Below are positions 18,721 to 26,679 of a stretch of DNA of 64,000 nucleotides, one piece after another; within the stretch, counting starts at the first letter, position 1; each line of letters begins with the position of its first letter. The DNA comes from Modestobacter sp. Leaf380 (GTDB lineage: Bacteria > Actinomycetota > Actinomycetes > Mycobacteriales > Geodermatophilaceae). The position numbers were made by a program, and so were the translations under genes. Location of the stretch: the NCBI RefSeq assembly GCF_001424485.1, contig NZ_LMQC01000006.1:1-64000 (forward strand), read 5' to 3'. A model generated the notes under the pieces. That model had not been told where the DNA came from. It ran no database searches and worked only from the letters and a program-made list of their open reading frames with translations.

Positions 18721-19634
18721 CAGGACACCTTGTCGATGAGCACGGTGAGGTCGGCGAGCTCGGCCTCGGTGAGGTCGGTCAGCGGCGGGCGGACCCGGCC
18801 GCCGTCGCGGCCCACGGCGGTGAGCCCGGCCTTGATGATGGACACCGCGTAGCCCTTCTTGCGGTCCCTGATGTCCAGGTAGGGCAGCACGAAGTCGTTG
18901 AGCTTGGCGTAGACCGCGGCCCGGTCCTTGGCGCGCACGGCGGCGAAGAACTCGGTGGCGAACTGCGGCACGAAGTTGAAGACCGCCGAGGAGTACGTGC
19001 TCACGCCCAGCTCCAGCAGCGGCAGCGCGAAGGTCTCCGCCGTCGGCAGGCCGCCGACGTAGACCAGCCGGTCGCCGACCCGGGCGTAGGTCCGGGTCAT
19101 CCGCTCGATGTCCCCGACGCCGTCCTTGAGGCCGATCATCGTGGGGTTGCGGTCCGCGGCCTGCGCGACGGCGACGTCGTCGAGCACGGCGTTGGCCCGG
19201 CTGTAGACGACGACGCCGAGGTCGGTGGCCGAGCAGACGGCGGTGATGTGGTCGACCAGGCCGTCCTGGCTGGCCTCGGTCAGGTAGGGCGGCATGAGCA
19301 GCAGGCCGGAGGCGCCGGCGTCGGCCGCGGCCTTGGCCATCTCCACGGCTGTCGCGGTGCCGCCGGTGGCCGGGGCGAGCACCGGGACGGCGCCGTCCAC
19401 CTCGGCGACGGCGGCCCGGACGACCCGGTCGACCTCGGCGCCGGTGAGCGAGAAGCCCTCGCCGGTGCCGCCGGCCGCGAAGAGCCCGGCGACCTCGAAC
19501 CCGGACAGCCAGGACAGGTGCTCCCGGTAGCGCGCCTCGTCGAAGGCGAGGTCGGCGTCGAAGTGGGTGACCGGGAAGGACAGCAGGCCGGAGGCCAGCT
19601 GGGGGGCCAGGTCGGCCGGGGACATCAGGCTCAC
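18720..19634 (-). CDS. 5-dehydro-4-deoxyglucarate dehydratase (KDG dehydratase)
   Basis: A DHDPS-family class I lyase (304 residues) that decarboxylates and dehydrates 5-keto-4-deoxyglucarate to 2,5-dioxopentanoate. The Schiff-base Lys is in [15 protein letters not shown], the catalytic Tyr in [11 protein letters not shown], and the substrate loop is [16 protein letters not shown] 19634 is chosen because GCGAGGACC precedes it; ATG 19625 is the alternative. It is the first gene of the operon, preceded by the operator/promoter module at 19687-19731. Confidence 0.9.
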   Translation of the reverse strand: MSLMSPADLAPQLASGLLSFPVTHFDADLAFDEARYREHLSWLSGFEVAGLFAAGGTGEGFSLTGAEVDRVVRAAVAEVDGAVPVLAPATGGTATAVEMAKAAADAGASGLLLMPPYLTEASQDGLVDHITAVCSATDLGVVVYSRANAVLDDVAVAQAADRNPTMIGLKDGVGDIERMTRTYARVGDRLVYVGGLPTAETFALPLLELGVSTYSSAVFNFVPQFATEFFAAVRAKDRAAVYAKLNDFVLPYLDIRDRKKGYAVSIIKAGLTAVGRDGGRVRPPLTDLTEAELADLTVLIDKVS

Positions 19635-19686
19635 GGTGGTCCTCGCGTCGGACGGGCGCCGGTGGGTCCAGCGCGTGGCGCAGGCC

Positions 19687-19731
19687 ACGTTAGGAACGGT
19701 CGGCGATGCCTGTCCAAGACCGGATCGGCAT
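19687..19731 (-). promoter_or_regulatory. Promoter and LysR-type operator of the hexarate operon
   Basis: On the minus strand, TTGGAC (-35, 19717-19712) and TAACGT (-10, 19692-19687) are separated by 19 bases. The -35 lies inside an inverted repeat GATGCC-N16-GGCAT (19705-19731 on the plus strand). The same repeat, spacing and -35 occur upstream of the transporter operon. A further pair GATGCCC-TCC-GGGCATC lies at 19737-19753, overlapping the end of the LysR gene. Confidence 0.6.
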
Positions 19732-19751
19732 GCGGCGATGCCCTCCGGGCA

Positions 19752-20645
19752 TCACCGGGTCGGCGGTCGCAGCGGGGCGAGGGCTTCGAGCACCCGCGGG
19801 AGCGCCGGGTTGACCGACTCCCGGGACCACAGCAGGTGCAGCTCGACGGGCTCGGCGTCGGCGGGGGCCAGTGGCAGGAAGACCACCCCGTCGATGCCCA
19901 GGGCGGTGGCCGAGGCCGGGACGAGGGCCACCCCGCGGCCGGCACCGACGAGCAGCAGCATCGTCAGCACCTGACTGACCGTGTGCACGACGTTCTCGTG
20001 CCGGATCGGCACGAGTCGGACGGCGAGGTCGTAGAAGTACCGGGCCTGGCTGGGGGAGTGCATGACCATCGGCTCGTCGGCCAGCACGGCGGGGTCGACC
20101 GGGCCGGCAGCCGTGGCCAGCGGGTGGTCGGCCGGTACCGCGACCAGCAGCGCCTCGCGGTCCAGCAGCCGGGAGGCGAACGCGGCCCGGTCGAAGGGCG
20201 GCCGGGCCAGCCCCAGGTCCAGCTCCCCGCCGAGCAGCCCGGCGACCTGCTCGCGGGACACGCCCTCCTGCAGGTCGACGTCCAGGTCCGGCAGGGCCTC
20301 GGCGACCAGGCCGAGCAGCCGGCCCAGCACCCGGTAGGCCGACGCCGCGGTGAAGCCGATCCGGACCGTGCCCCGCGAGCCCGCGGCGACCCGGCGGGCG
20401 AGGTCGGGGGCCGCGTCGGCGAGGGACAGCAGCCGGCGGGCCTCGGTCAGGAAGACCCGCCCGGCCGGGGTGAGGGCCACCCCGCGGTTGTCCCGGTCCA
20501 GCAGCTGGGCACCGATGTCGCGCTCCAGCTTCTGGATCTGCCGGGACAGCGGGGGCTGGGTCATCTGCAACCGCGTGGCGGCGCGCCCGAAGTGCAGCTC
20601 GTCGGCGACGGCGACGAACCCCCGGAGCTGGTCGAGGCTGAACAC
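19752..20645 (-). CDS. LysR-family regulator of the hexarate locus
   Basis: A 297-residue LTTR. The winged helix is at the N-terminus (LDQLRGFVAVADELHFGRAA, TRLQMTQPPLSRQIQKLERD) and two periplasmic-binding-like subdomains follow (GTVRIGFTAASAYRVLGRL, LADEPMVMHSPSQARYFYD). Start is GTG 20645. It sits between the catabolic operon and the transporter operon, both of which carry the same GATGCC-N16-GGCAT element. It most likely controls both in response to a hexarate or pathway intermediate. That role is inferred from position and the shared sites. Confidence 0.85.
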   Translation of the reverse strand: MFSLDQLRGFVAVADELHFGRAATRLQMTQPPLSRQIQKLERDIGAQLLDRDNRGVALTPAGRVFLTEARRLLSLADAAPDLARRVAAGSRGTVRIGFTAASAYRVLGRLLGLVAEALPDLDVDLQEGVSREQVAGLLGGELDLGLARPPFDRAAFASRLLDREALLVAVPADHPLATAAGPVDPAVLADEPMVMHSPSQARYFYDLAVRLVPIRHENVVHTVSQVLTMLLLVGAGRGVALVPASATALGIDGVVFLPLAPADAEPVELHLLWSRESVNPALPRVLEALAPLRPPTR

Positions 20646-20665
20646 GATGCGTCGAGGGTATCGCT

Positions 20666-20712
20666 CGATGCCTCATCGGGCTTGGACCGGCATCGCTGCG
20701 CCGACATACGGT
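20666..20712 (+). promoter_or_regulatory. Promoter and LysR-type operator of the Tct transporter operon
   Basis: CGATGCC (20666-20672), 16 bases, GGCATCG (20689-20695). TTGGAC (20682-20687) lies within it and TACGGT (20707-20712) follows after 19 bases. The core CTTGGAC-N-GGCATCGC is also found at the catabolic operon promoter in the corresponding orientation. Confidence 0.6.
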
Positions 20713-20797
20713 CCCCCGAGTCCCAGGCCCGTGACCGCGCTCACAGCGGCAGGGTGGGCCGTGTGGCCGGGACGACGCTCTCGACGAGGAGGACGAC

Positions 20798-21811
20798 ATG
20801 ACGTGGAACACGACGCGCCGATGGGCCGTGGCGGGGATGGGTGCGACGCTGGTCGCGACGCTGTCGGCCTGTGGGGGCAACCTCGGAGGGGGCGGCGGCG
20901 GTGACGACGCTGCGGCGAGCTTCCCCGACGGCCCGATCACCCTGCTCATCGGCCAGGACCCCGGCGGCAGCACCGACCTCATCGGCCGCGCGCTGGCCGA
21001 GATCGCCTCCGACGAGCTCGGCGTGGCGATCAGCGTGGAGAACCGGCCCGGCGCCAACGGCGCGCTGGCCGCCGAGGAGCTCGCCGGCTCCGAGCCCGAC
21101 GGGCAGACGCTGATGGTCTTCAACGGCACGCTGGCCTACATCACACCGCTGGCCGTGTCGGAGGACGAGGCGCAGGACATCAACGACTTCACCGTCGTCA
21201 CCGGCATCTCCCAGGACGACTACGTGCTGGTCACCGCCGCCGACAGCGGCATCGCCAGCATCGACGACATCACCGCGGCCGGCTCGGTCACCTACGGCAC
21301 CACGGGCGTGGGCACCGGCAGCCAGCTGTCCACTGCGCTGCTGACCGGCGAGCTCGGCGTCGAGGCCACCCCGGTGCCCTTCGACGGTGGCGCCCCGACC
21401 CTGACCGCCGTCCTCGGTGGCCAGGTCGACATCGCCGCCATCCAGCTCGGTGAGGCCTTCAGCCAGATCGAGGCCGGCGAGCTGACCCCGATCGTCACCT
21501 TCGCCGCCGAGCGCAACGAGTTCCTGCCCGACGTGCCCACCGCCGTCGAGGAGGGCTACGCCGACGCCGAGGTGCAGCAGTCCCGGGCGATCGTCGCCCC
21601 CGACGGCACCCCGGACGAGGTCGTCTCGGCCCTGCAGGACGCCTTCGACACCGCCTTCGCCGACTCCGGCTACCAGGACTTCAACGCCGACCGGCTGCTC
21701 ACCGCCAACGAGATCGACGGCAGCGAGCTGCAGACGGTCTGGTCGGACAACCTGGAGAACTACCGGTCGCTGACGGAGGAGTACGGCATCGACCTGGGCG
21801 GCGGCGCGTGA
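20798..21811 (+). CDS. TctC-type substrate-binding lipoprotein
   Basis: Extracytoplasmic binding protein of a tripartite tricarboxylate transporter (337 residues). The N-terminus is a lipoprotein signal (GMGATLVATLSACGGN; the Cys would be lipidated). The mature part has the Bug/TctC fold with VENRPGANGALAAEEL and VTYGTTGVGTGSQLSTALL. GAGGAGGACGAC precedes the ATG. Placement opposite the hexarate catabolic operon suggests it binds glucarate, galactarate or a related acid; other dicarboxylates are possible. Confidence 0.88.
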   Translation: MTWNTTRRWAVAGMGATLVATLSACGGNLGGGGGGDDAAASFPDGPITLLIGQDPGGSTDLIGRALAEIASDELGVAISVENRPGANGALAAEELAGSEPDGQTLMVFNGTLAYITPLAVSEDEAQDINDFTVVTGISQDDYVLVTAADSGIASIDDITAAGSVTYGTTGVGTGSQLSTALLTGELGVEATPVPFDGGAPTLTAVLGGQVDIAAIQLGEAFSQIEAGELTPIVTFAAERNEFLPDVPTAVEEGYADAEVQQSRAIVAPDGTPDEVVSALQDAFDTAFADSGYQDFNADRLLTANEIDGSELQTVWSDNLENYRSLTEEYGIDLGGGA

Positions 21812-22494
21812 CCTCCCCCTCCTCGGGCTCCACCCAGCACGACGCCACCCAGCACGACGCCACCCGTCCCGCCGTCCCCGGTCAGCCCGGGGACGGCGGG
21901 GCGGGGGCCTCCCCGGCGGTCCGGGGGGACGCCGGGTCGGCCCCGCACCACGCGGTCGGACCGGATGCGCTGCCCGACGCCGGGGTGCTCCCCGGTGCGA
22001 CCGCCGCCGAGGCCGACGACCTGGTCGACGAGGTCGCGGAGGAGGACCGGCCGCCCACGGCGGGCCCGGTCACCAACCTGGCCACCGCGGTGGTCACCCT
22101 CGGCATCGGGGTCGCTGTGCTGCTCGGGTCGCTGTCCCTGGGCGTGGGCACCGCCGAGGCCCCGGGCCCGGGCACCTGGCCGCTGCTGGTCGCGATCGCG
22201 CTGATCGCGTTGTCGGTCGCCACCGCGGTGGCCTCCCGCCGCACCACCGACGCCGAGGCCTTCACCTCCCGCGCCTGGGGCGTGCTGGCGGGCCTGGCCA
22301 CCCTGGTCGGCTTCGTGCTGCTGATCGACGTGATCGGCTTCGAGGTCCCCGCGGTGCTGCTGTGCTTCGTCTGGCTGCGGTTCCTGGGCCGGGAGGGCTG
22401 GCGGACGTCGGTCCTGGTCAGCCTCGGCGTCGTCGCCGTCTTCTACGCGCTGTTCGTCGTGGCGCTGTCCGTCCCGATCCCGCACCTCTTCTAG
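21808..22494 (+). CDS. TctB-type small membrane subunit
   Basis: GTG 21808 overlaps the TctC stop (GTGA). The first 75 residues are a polar, Pro/Asp-rich extension with a TQHDATQHDAT repeat. It is longer than usual and probably cytoplasmic. Four transmembrane helices follow (TAVVTLGIGVAVLLGSLSLG, PLLVAIALIALSVATAVA, LAGLATLVGFVLLIDVIGF, VLVSLGVVAVFYALFVVAL). TctB supports the large permease subunit TctA. Confidence 0.82.
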   Translation: MTSPSSGSTQHDATQHDATRPAVPGQPGDGGAGASPAVRGDAGSAPHHAVGPDALPDAGVLPGATAAEADDLVDEVAEEDRPPTAGPVTNLATAVVTLGIGVAVLLGSLSLGVGTAEAPGPGTWPLLVAIALIALSVATAVASRRTTDAEAFTSRAWGVLAGLATLVGFVLLIDVIGFEVPAVLLCFVWLRFLGREGWRTSVLVSLGVVAVFYALFVVALSVPIPHLF

Positions 22495-22505
22495 GAGGCC
22501 CTCCG

Positions 22506-24032
22506 GTGGACTCCCTCAGCCCGGTCCTGGACGGCTTCCTCGTCGTCATCGAGCCGACCAACCTGCTCTACTGCCTGATCGGCGTCGTCATCGGCATGCT
22601 GATCGGCGTGCTGCCCGGCCTCGGCCCGGCCGCCACGATCGCGATCCTGCTGCCGCTGACCATCGGCATCGAGCCGGTGACCTCGATCATCATGCTGGCC
22701 GGCATCTTCTACGGCGCCCAGTACGGCGGCACGATCACCTCGGTGCTGCTCAAGCTGCCCGGCGAGGCCTCCTCGGTGGTCACCGTCTTCGACGGCCACG
22801 CGATGGCCAAGCAGGGCCGCGCCGGCACCGCGCTGGGCATCGCCGCGATCGGCTCCTTCGTCGGCGGCACCGTCTCCATCGTCGCGCTGTCGTTCCTGGC
22901 CCCGGTCATCGCCGGGTACGCGCTGGACTTCGGCCCGCCGGAGTACACCGCGCTGGCCCTGCTGGGCATCCTGCTGGTCTCCACCGTCAGCTCCGGCAGC
23001 CGCCCCAAGGCGCTCATCGCCGCCTGCCTGGGCCTGGCGCTGGCCACCATCGGCCGCGACGGGTTCACCGGCGCCGAGCGGTTCACCTTCGACAACCTGA
23101 GCCTGGCCGACGGCCTGGACTTCGTGCCGATCGCCATGGGCCTGTTCGGCCTGGGCGAGATCCTCTACAACCTGGAGGAGCGGCACCGGGCGGTCAACGC
23201 GCCCACCAAGGTCTCCAACGTCTGGCCGTCGCGGTCGGACCTCAAGCAGTCCCGCGGGGCCGTGGGCCGCGGCTCGGTCATCGGCTTCTTCCTGGGCATC
23301 CTGCCCGGCGGTGGTGCGGTGCTGGCCTCGCTGGCCGCCTACGCCATCGAGAAGCGCCGCGCGAAGGACCCCAGCCGCTTCGGCAAGGGCGCCGTGGAGG
23401 GCGTCGCCGCCCCGGAGACCGCCAACAACGCGGCCGCCACGTCGTCGTTCATCCCGCTGCTGACCCTGGGCATCCCGGCCAACGCCACCATGGCGGTCAT
23501 CTTCGGGGCGCTGCTCATCCAGGGCATCACACCCGGCCCGCAGCTGGTCACCGAGGAGCCCGAGCTGTTCTGGGGCGTCATCAACTCGATGTACATCGGC
23601 AACGTGCTGCTGCTGGTGATGAGCATCCCGCTGGTCGGGGTCTTCGTCCGGATCCTGCGGGTGCGCCCGGCGATCCTGGCCCCGATCACCGTGCTGATCA
23701 CCCTGATCGGCGTCTACACGGTCAACAACAACGTCTTCGACATCGTGCTGGTGATCGTCTTCGGCGTCATCGGCTACCTGATGAAGAAGTGCGGCTTCGA
23801 CCCCGGCCCGCTGGTGCTGGCCTTCGTGCTGGGCTCGCTGCTGGAGAGCTCGCTGCGCCGGTCGCTGCTGCTCTTCGACGGCGACCCCACCGGCTTCTTC
23901 ACCCGGCCGATCTCCGGCGTGCTGCTGACGGTGTTCCTCGTCGTCCTGCTGCTGCCGGTCGTCCAGGCCGTGCGCAACCGGCGTCGGGCCGCCCGGCCCG
24001 CCGCCGCCGACAAGACCGAGGAGCTCGTGTGA
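22506..24032 (+). CDS. TctA-type permease, large subunit of a tripartite tricarboxylate transporter
   Basis: A 508-residue protein with about 12 transmembrane segments. It carries the family signatures GMLIGVLPGLGPAATIAIL, FYGAQYGGTITSVLL and the repeat-like LGILPGGGAVLASLAAYA plus PETANNAAATSSFIPLLTLG. GTG 22506 has TAGGAGG nine bases upstream. It is the Na+- or H+-coupled translocation subunit and works with TctC and TctB encoded immediately upstream. Confidence 0.9.
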   Translation: MDSLSPVLDGFLVVIEPTNLLYCLIGVVIGMLIGVLPGLGPAATIAILLPLTIGIEPVTSIIMLAGIFYGAQYGGTITSVLLKLPGEASSVVTVFDGHAMAKQGRAGTALGIAAIGSFVGGTVSIVALSFLAPVIAGYALDFGPPEYTALALLGILLVSTVSSGSRPKALIAACLGLALATIGRDGFTGAERFTFDNLSLADGLDFVPIAMGLFGLGEILYNLEERHRAVNAPTKVSNVWPSRSDLKQSRGAVGRGSVIGFFLGILPGGGAVLASLAAYAIEKRRAKDPSRFGKGAVEGVAAPETANNAAATSSFIPLLTLGIPANATMAVIFGALLIQGITPGPQLVTEEPELFWGVINSMYIGNVLLLVMSIPLVGVFVRILRVRPAILAPITVLITLIGVYTVNNNVFDIVLVIVFGVIGYLMKKCGFDPGPLVLAFVLGSLLESSLRRSLLLFDGDPTGFFTRPISGVLLTVFLVVLLLPVVQAVRNRRRAARPAAADKTEELV

Positions 24033-24424
24033 CCGTGCTCGTGGGCTACCTGCCCTCGCCCGAGGGCGAGGCGGCGTTCGACGCCGCCGTCGCCGAGGCC
24101 GCCCGCCGCGGCGAGCCGCTGCTGGTGCTGAACTCCCCGCGCAGCGGTGCCCCGGTCAGCAGCACCGCCGCCGACGACGACGCCGTCACCGGGCTGACCG
24201 GCCGGGCCTCGGCCGCCGGCGTGCAGGTGGAGGTCCGCCGCACCGCCCACGAGGGCGACGCCGCCGACGAGGTGCTCCGGGTCGCCGAGGAGGTGCAGGC
24301 GTCCGTGCTGGTCATCGGCATCCGCCGGCGTTCCCCGGTGGGCAAGCTGCTCATGGGCAGCAGCGCCCAGCGGATCCTGCTCGACAGCGACCGCCCGGTC
24401 CTCGCGGTCAAGCCCGCCCGCTGA
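24029..24424 (+). CDS. Universal stress protein (UspA) domain protein
   Basis: A single 131-residue Usp domain, GTG start overlapping the TctA stop (GTGA). The ATP-binding signature is seen in LVIGIRRRSPVGKLLMGSSA followed by QRILLDSDRPVLAV. Small Usp proteins are common partners of TRAP and Tct transporters and may modulate transport. That link is established for other systems and only inferred here. Confidence 0.85.
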   Translation: MTVLVGYLPSPEGEAAFDAAVAEAARRGEPLLVLNSPRSGAPVSSTAADDDAVTGLTGRASAAGVQVEVRRTAHEGDAADEVLRVAEEVQASVLVIGIRRRSPVGKLLMGSSAQRILLDSDRPVLAVKPAR

Positions 24425-25185
24425 GCGCGCTCGAGGCCGGCCTGCTGGTGCTGGCCGGCCTCGGCGCCGGGCTGACCGGCAGCGTCGCCGGTCTGGCGTC
24501 GCTGGTCAGCTACCCGGCGCTGCTGGCCACCGGGCTCCCGCCGGTGACCGCCAACGTCACCAACACCGTCGCGCTGGTGCTCAACAGCGTCGGCGCCGTG
24601 GGCGCCTCCCGGCCCGAGCTGCGCGGCCAGGGACGGCGCATCGCGCTGCTGCTGCCGCTGGGGATGGCCGGTGGTGTCGCCGGGGCCGCGCTGCTCCTGA
24701 CCACCCCGCCATCGGCCTTCGAGGCGGTGGTGCCGTTCTTCATCGCCGCCGCCTCGGTGCTCATCCTCCTCCAGCGCCCGCCTCGCGAGCTGGCCTCCGA
24801 CGGCACCGCCGAGGCCCGCCGGCACCCCCGCCGGGCCCTCTGGGCGATGGGCGCGGGGGTGGCCGCGGTGTCGGTCTACGGCGGGTTCTTCGGGGCCGCA
24901 TCCGGGGTGCTGCTGCTGGCCGTCCTGCTGCTCACCACGGGCGAGACCGTGGCCCGCGGCAACGCCCTGAAGAACACCGTCTCCGGTGCCTCCAACCTGC
25001 TCGCCGCCATCGGCTTCGCCCTCTTCGCCGACGTCGCCTGGGCCGCGGTGCTGCCGCTGGCCGCAGGGCTGTTCGTCGGCGGGGTGCTCGGCCCGCCGCT
25101 GGTGCGCCGGCTGCCCGGGCTGTGGCTGCGCCGCGGCATCGGCGTGGCCGGGCTGGTGCTGGCCGCCGTCCTCGCGTCCGCCTGA
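24421..25185 (+). CDS. TauE/SafE-family membrane permease
   Basis: A sulfite/organic-anion exporter-type protein with about eight transmembrane helices in two repeats (AGLGAGLTGSVAGLASLVSY, LALVLNSVGAVGA; then GGFFGAASGVLLLAVLLL, KNTVSGASNLLAAIGFALF). The only ATG/GTG/TTG start, GTG 24448, would cut into the first helix. A CTG at 24421, overlapping the Usp stop in a CTGA exactly like the neighbouring GTGA junctions, gives the usual N-terminus (SALEAGLLVLAG). I therefore propose a CTG start. The cargo is unknown; it may release or import a pathway acid. Confidence 0.75.
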   Translation: MSALEAGLLVLAGLGAGLTGSVAGLASLVSYPALLATGLPPVTANVTNTVALVLNSVGAVGASRPELRGQGRRIALLLPLGMAGGVAGAALLLTTPPSAFEAVVPFFIAAASVLILLQRPPRELASDGTAEARRHPRRALWAMGAGVAAVSVYGGFFGAASGVLLLAVLLLTTGETVARGNALKNTVSGASNLLAAIGFALFADVAWAAVLPLAAGLFVGGVLGPPLVRRLPGLWLRRGIGVAGLVLAAVLASA

Positions 25186-25212
25186 CCCGACCCGATCCCC
25201 CTGGAGGTCCCC

Positions 25213-26679
25213 GTGCCACCCGTCGTGCCCACCGAGGACGTCGACGCCCTGCTCGTCGGAGGGGGCGTCATGAGCGCCACCCTGGGCGTGCTGCTCTCGC
25301 AGCTGCAGCCGGACTGGCGGATCGCCGTGCTGGAACGGCTGGACCAGGGCGGTCTGGAGAGCTCGGCCGCCTGGATGAACGCGGGCACCGGGCACGCCGG
25401 GCTCTGCGAGTTCAACTACACCCCCCGTCGGGCCGACGGCTCGGTCGACGTCACGGCCGCCGTGCGGATCGGTGAGCAGTTCGCCGCCTCGCTGCGGCTG
25501 TGGGCCGACCTGGTGGCCGCGGGAGACCTCGACCCCTCCTTCGTGCGTCCCGTGGCGCACCTGGGGCTGGGGCGCGGCGCGGAGGGCGTCGCCCACCTCC
25601 GGGGGCGTCGGGAGGCGCTGGCGCACCACCCGCTGTTCGCCGACACGCGCTTCACGCAGGACCGCGAGGAGGCCGCGTCCTGGGTGCCGCTGGTGACGCG
25701 GGGGCGGACCGGCGACGAGCCGTTCGCGCTGACCCGTTCCGGGCAGGGCACCGACGTCGACTACGGGACGCTGACCCGGGGCCTGCTCCAGGTCCTCACC
25801 CGGCGCGGCGCCGAGGTCTCCGTCGGCCAGCACGTCTCCCGGCTGCGTCGGCACGGCGCCGGCTGGGCTGCCACGGTGACCGACCGGCGGTCGGGGCTGG
25901 CCCGCCGGGTGCGGGCCCGGTTCGTCTTCGTCGGCGCGGGGGGCGCGACCCTGCCGGTGCTGCAGGCCGCGGGCGTGCCCGAGGTCCGCGGTCTGGGTGC
26001 GTTCCCGATCAGCGGCCGGTTCCTGCGGACGTCGGACCCGGAGCTGGTCGCCGCACACCGCGGCAAGCTGTACGGGCACGCAGCGCCCGGCGCCCCGCCG
26101 ATCTCGGTGCCGCACCTGGACCTGCGCACCGTCGAGGGCCGGGAACACCTCCTCTTCGGCCCGTTCGCGGCCTTCTCCCCGAGGTTCCTGCGCACCGGCC
26201 GGCGCAGCGACCTGCTCCGGTCGGTGCGGCCGCACGCGGTCCCCACCCTGCTGGCCACCGCCCGGGACAACCGCGCGCTCACCGCACACCTGGTCGGGCA
26301 GCTGGCGCAGACCCCGACGGCCCGGACGGCGTCCCTGCGCGGCTTCGTGCCCACGGCGCGGGCGGCGGACTGGGAGCTGGTGACCGCCGGCCAGCGGGTC
26401 CAGCTGCTCGAGCGCACCGGGGGACGGGGCGCGATGGTCGGTTTCGGCACCCGGGTGGTCACCTCCGCCGGCGGGAGTCTCGGCGCCCTGCTCGGTGCCT
26501 CCCCCGGGGCATCGACAGCGGTGGCGGTCATGGTCGACCTGCTGGACCGCTGCTTCCCGGCCAGGGCCGCCGACTGGGCCGACCGGCTGGCCCGGCACCG
26601 GGGGGACACCCTCGACCTGGACGCGGTGGCCGACGCCCGCTCGGTGCTGGGGCTGCCCGCCGTCGGGGCCGCCGCGTGA
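25213..26679 (+). CDS. Malate:quinone oxidoreductase-family protein
   Basis: An FAD enzyme of 488 residues. The N-terminal dinucleotide fold reads VDALLVGGGVMSATLGVLL, followed by the MQO signatures AWMNAGTGHAGLCEFNYTP and GQGTDVDYGTLTRGLL, and the C-terminal GGRGAMVGFGTRVV. MQOs oxidise malate to oxaloacetate at the membrane, passing electrons to quinone. GTG 25213 has CTGGAGG upstream. Being locked into the hexarate transporter operon, it may act on a pathway-related hydroxyacid, or simply feed malate made from the extra ketoglutarate into the TCA cycle. Confidence 0.82.
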   Translation: MPPVVPTEDVDALLVGGGVMSATLGVLLSQLQPDWRIAVLERLDQGGLESSAAWMNAGTGHAGLCEFNYTPRRADGSVDVTAAVRIGEQFAASLRLWADLVAAGDLDPSFVRPVAHLGLGRGAEGVAHLRGRREALAHHPLFADTRFTQDREEAASWVPLVTRGRTGDEPFALTRSGQGTDVDYGTLTRGLLQVLTRRGAEVSVGQHVSRLRRHGAGWAATVTDRRSGLARRVRARFVFVGAGGATLPVLQAAGVPEVRGLGAFPISGRFLRTSDPELVAAHRGKLYGHAAPGAPPISVPHLDLRTVEGREHLLFGPFAAFSPRFLRTGRRSDLLRSVRPHAVPTLLATARDNRALTAHLVGQLAQTPTARTASLRGFVPTARAADWELVTAGQRVQLLERTGGRGAMVGFGTRVVTSAGGSLGALLGASPGASTAVAVMVDLLDRCFPARAADWADRLARHRGDTLDLDAVADARSVLGLPAVGAAA

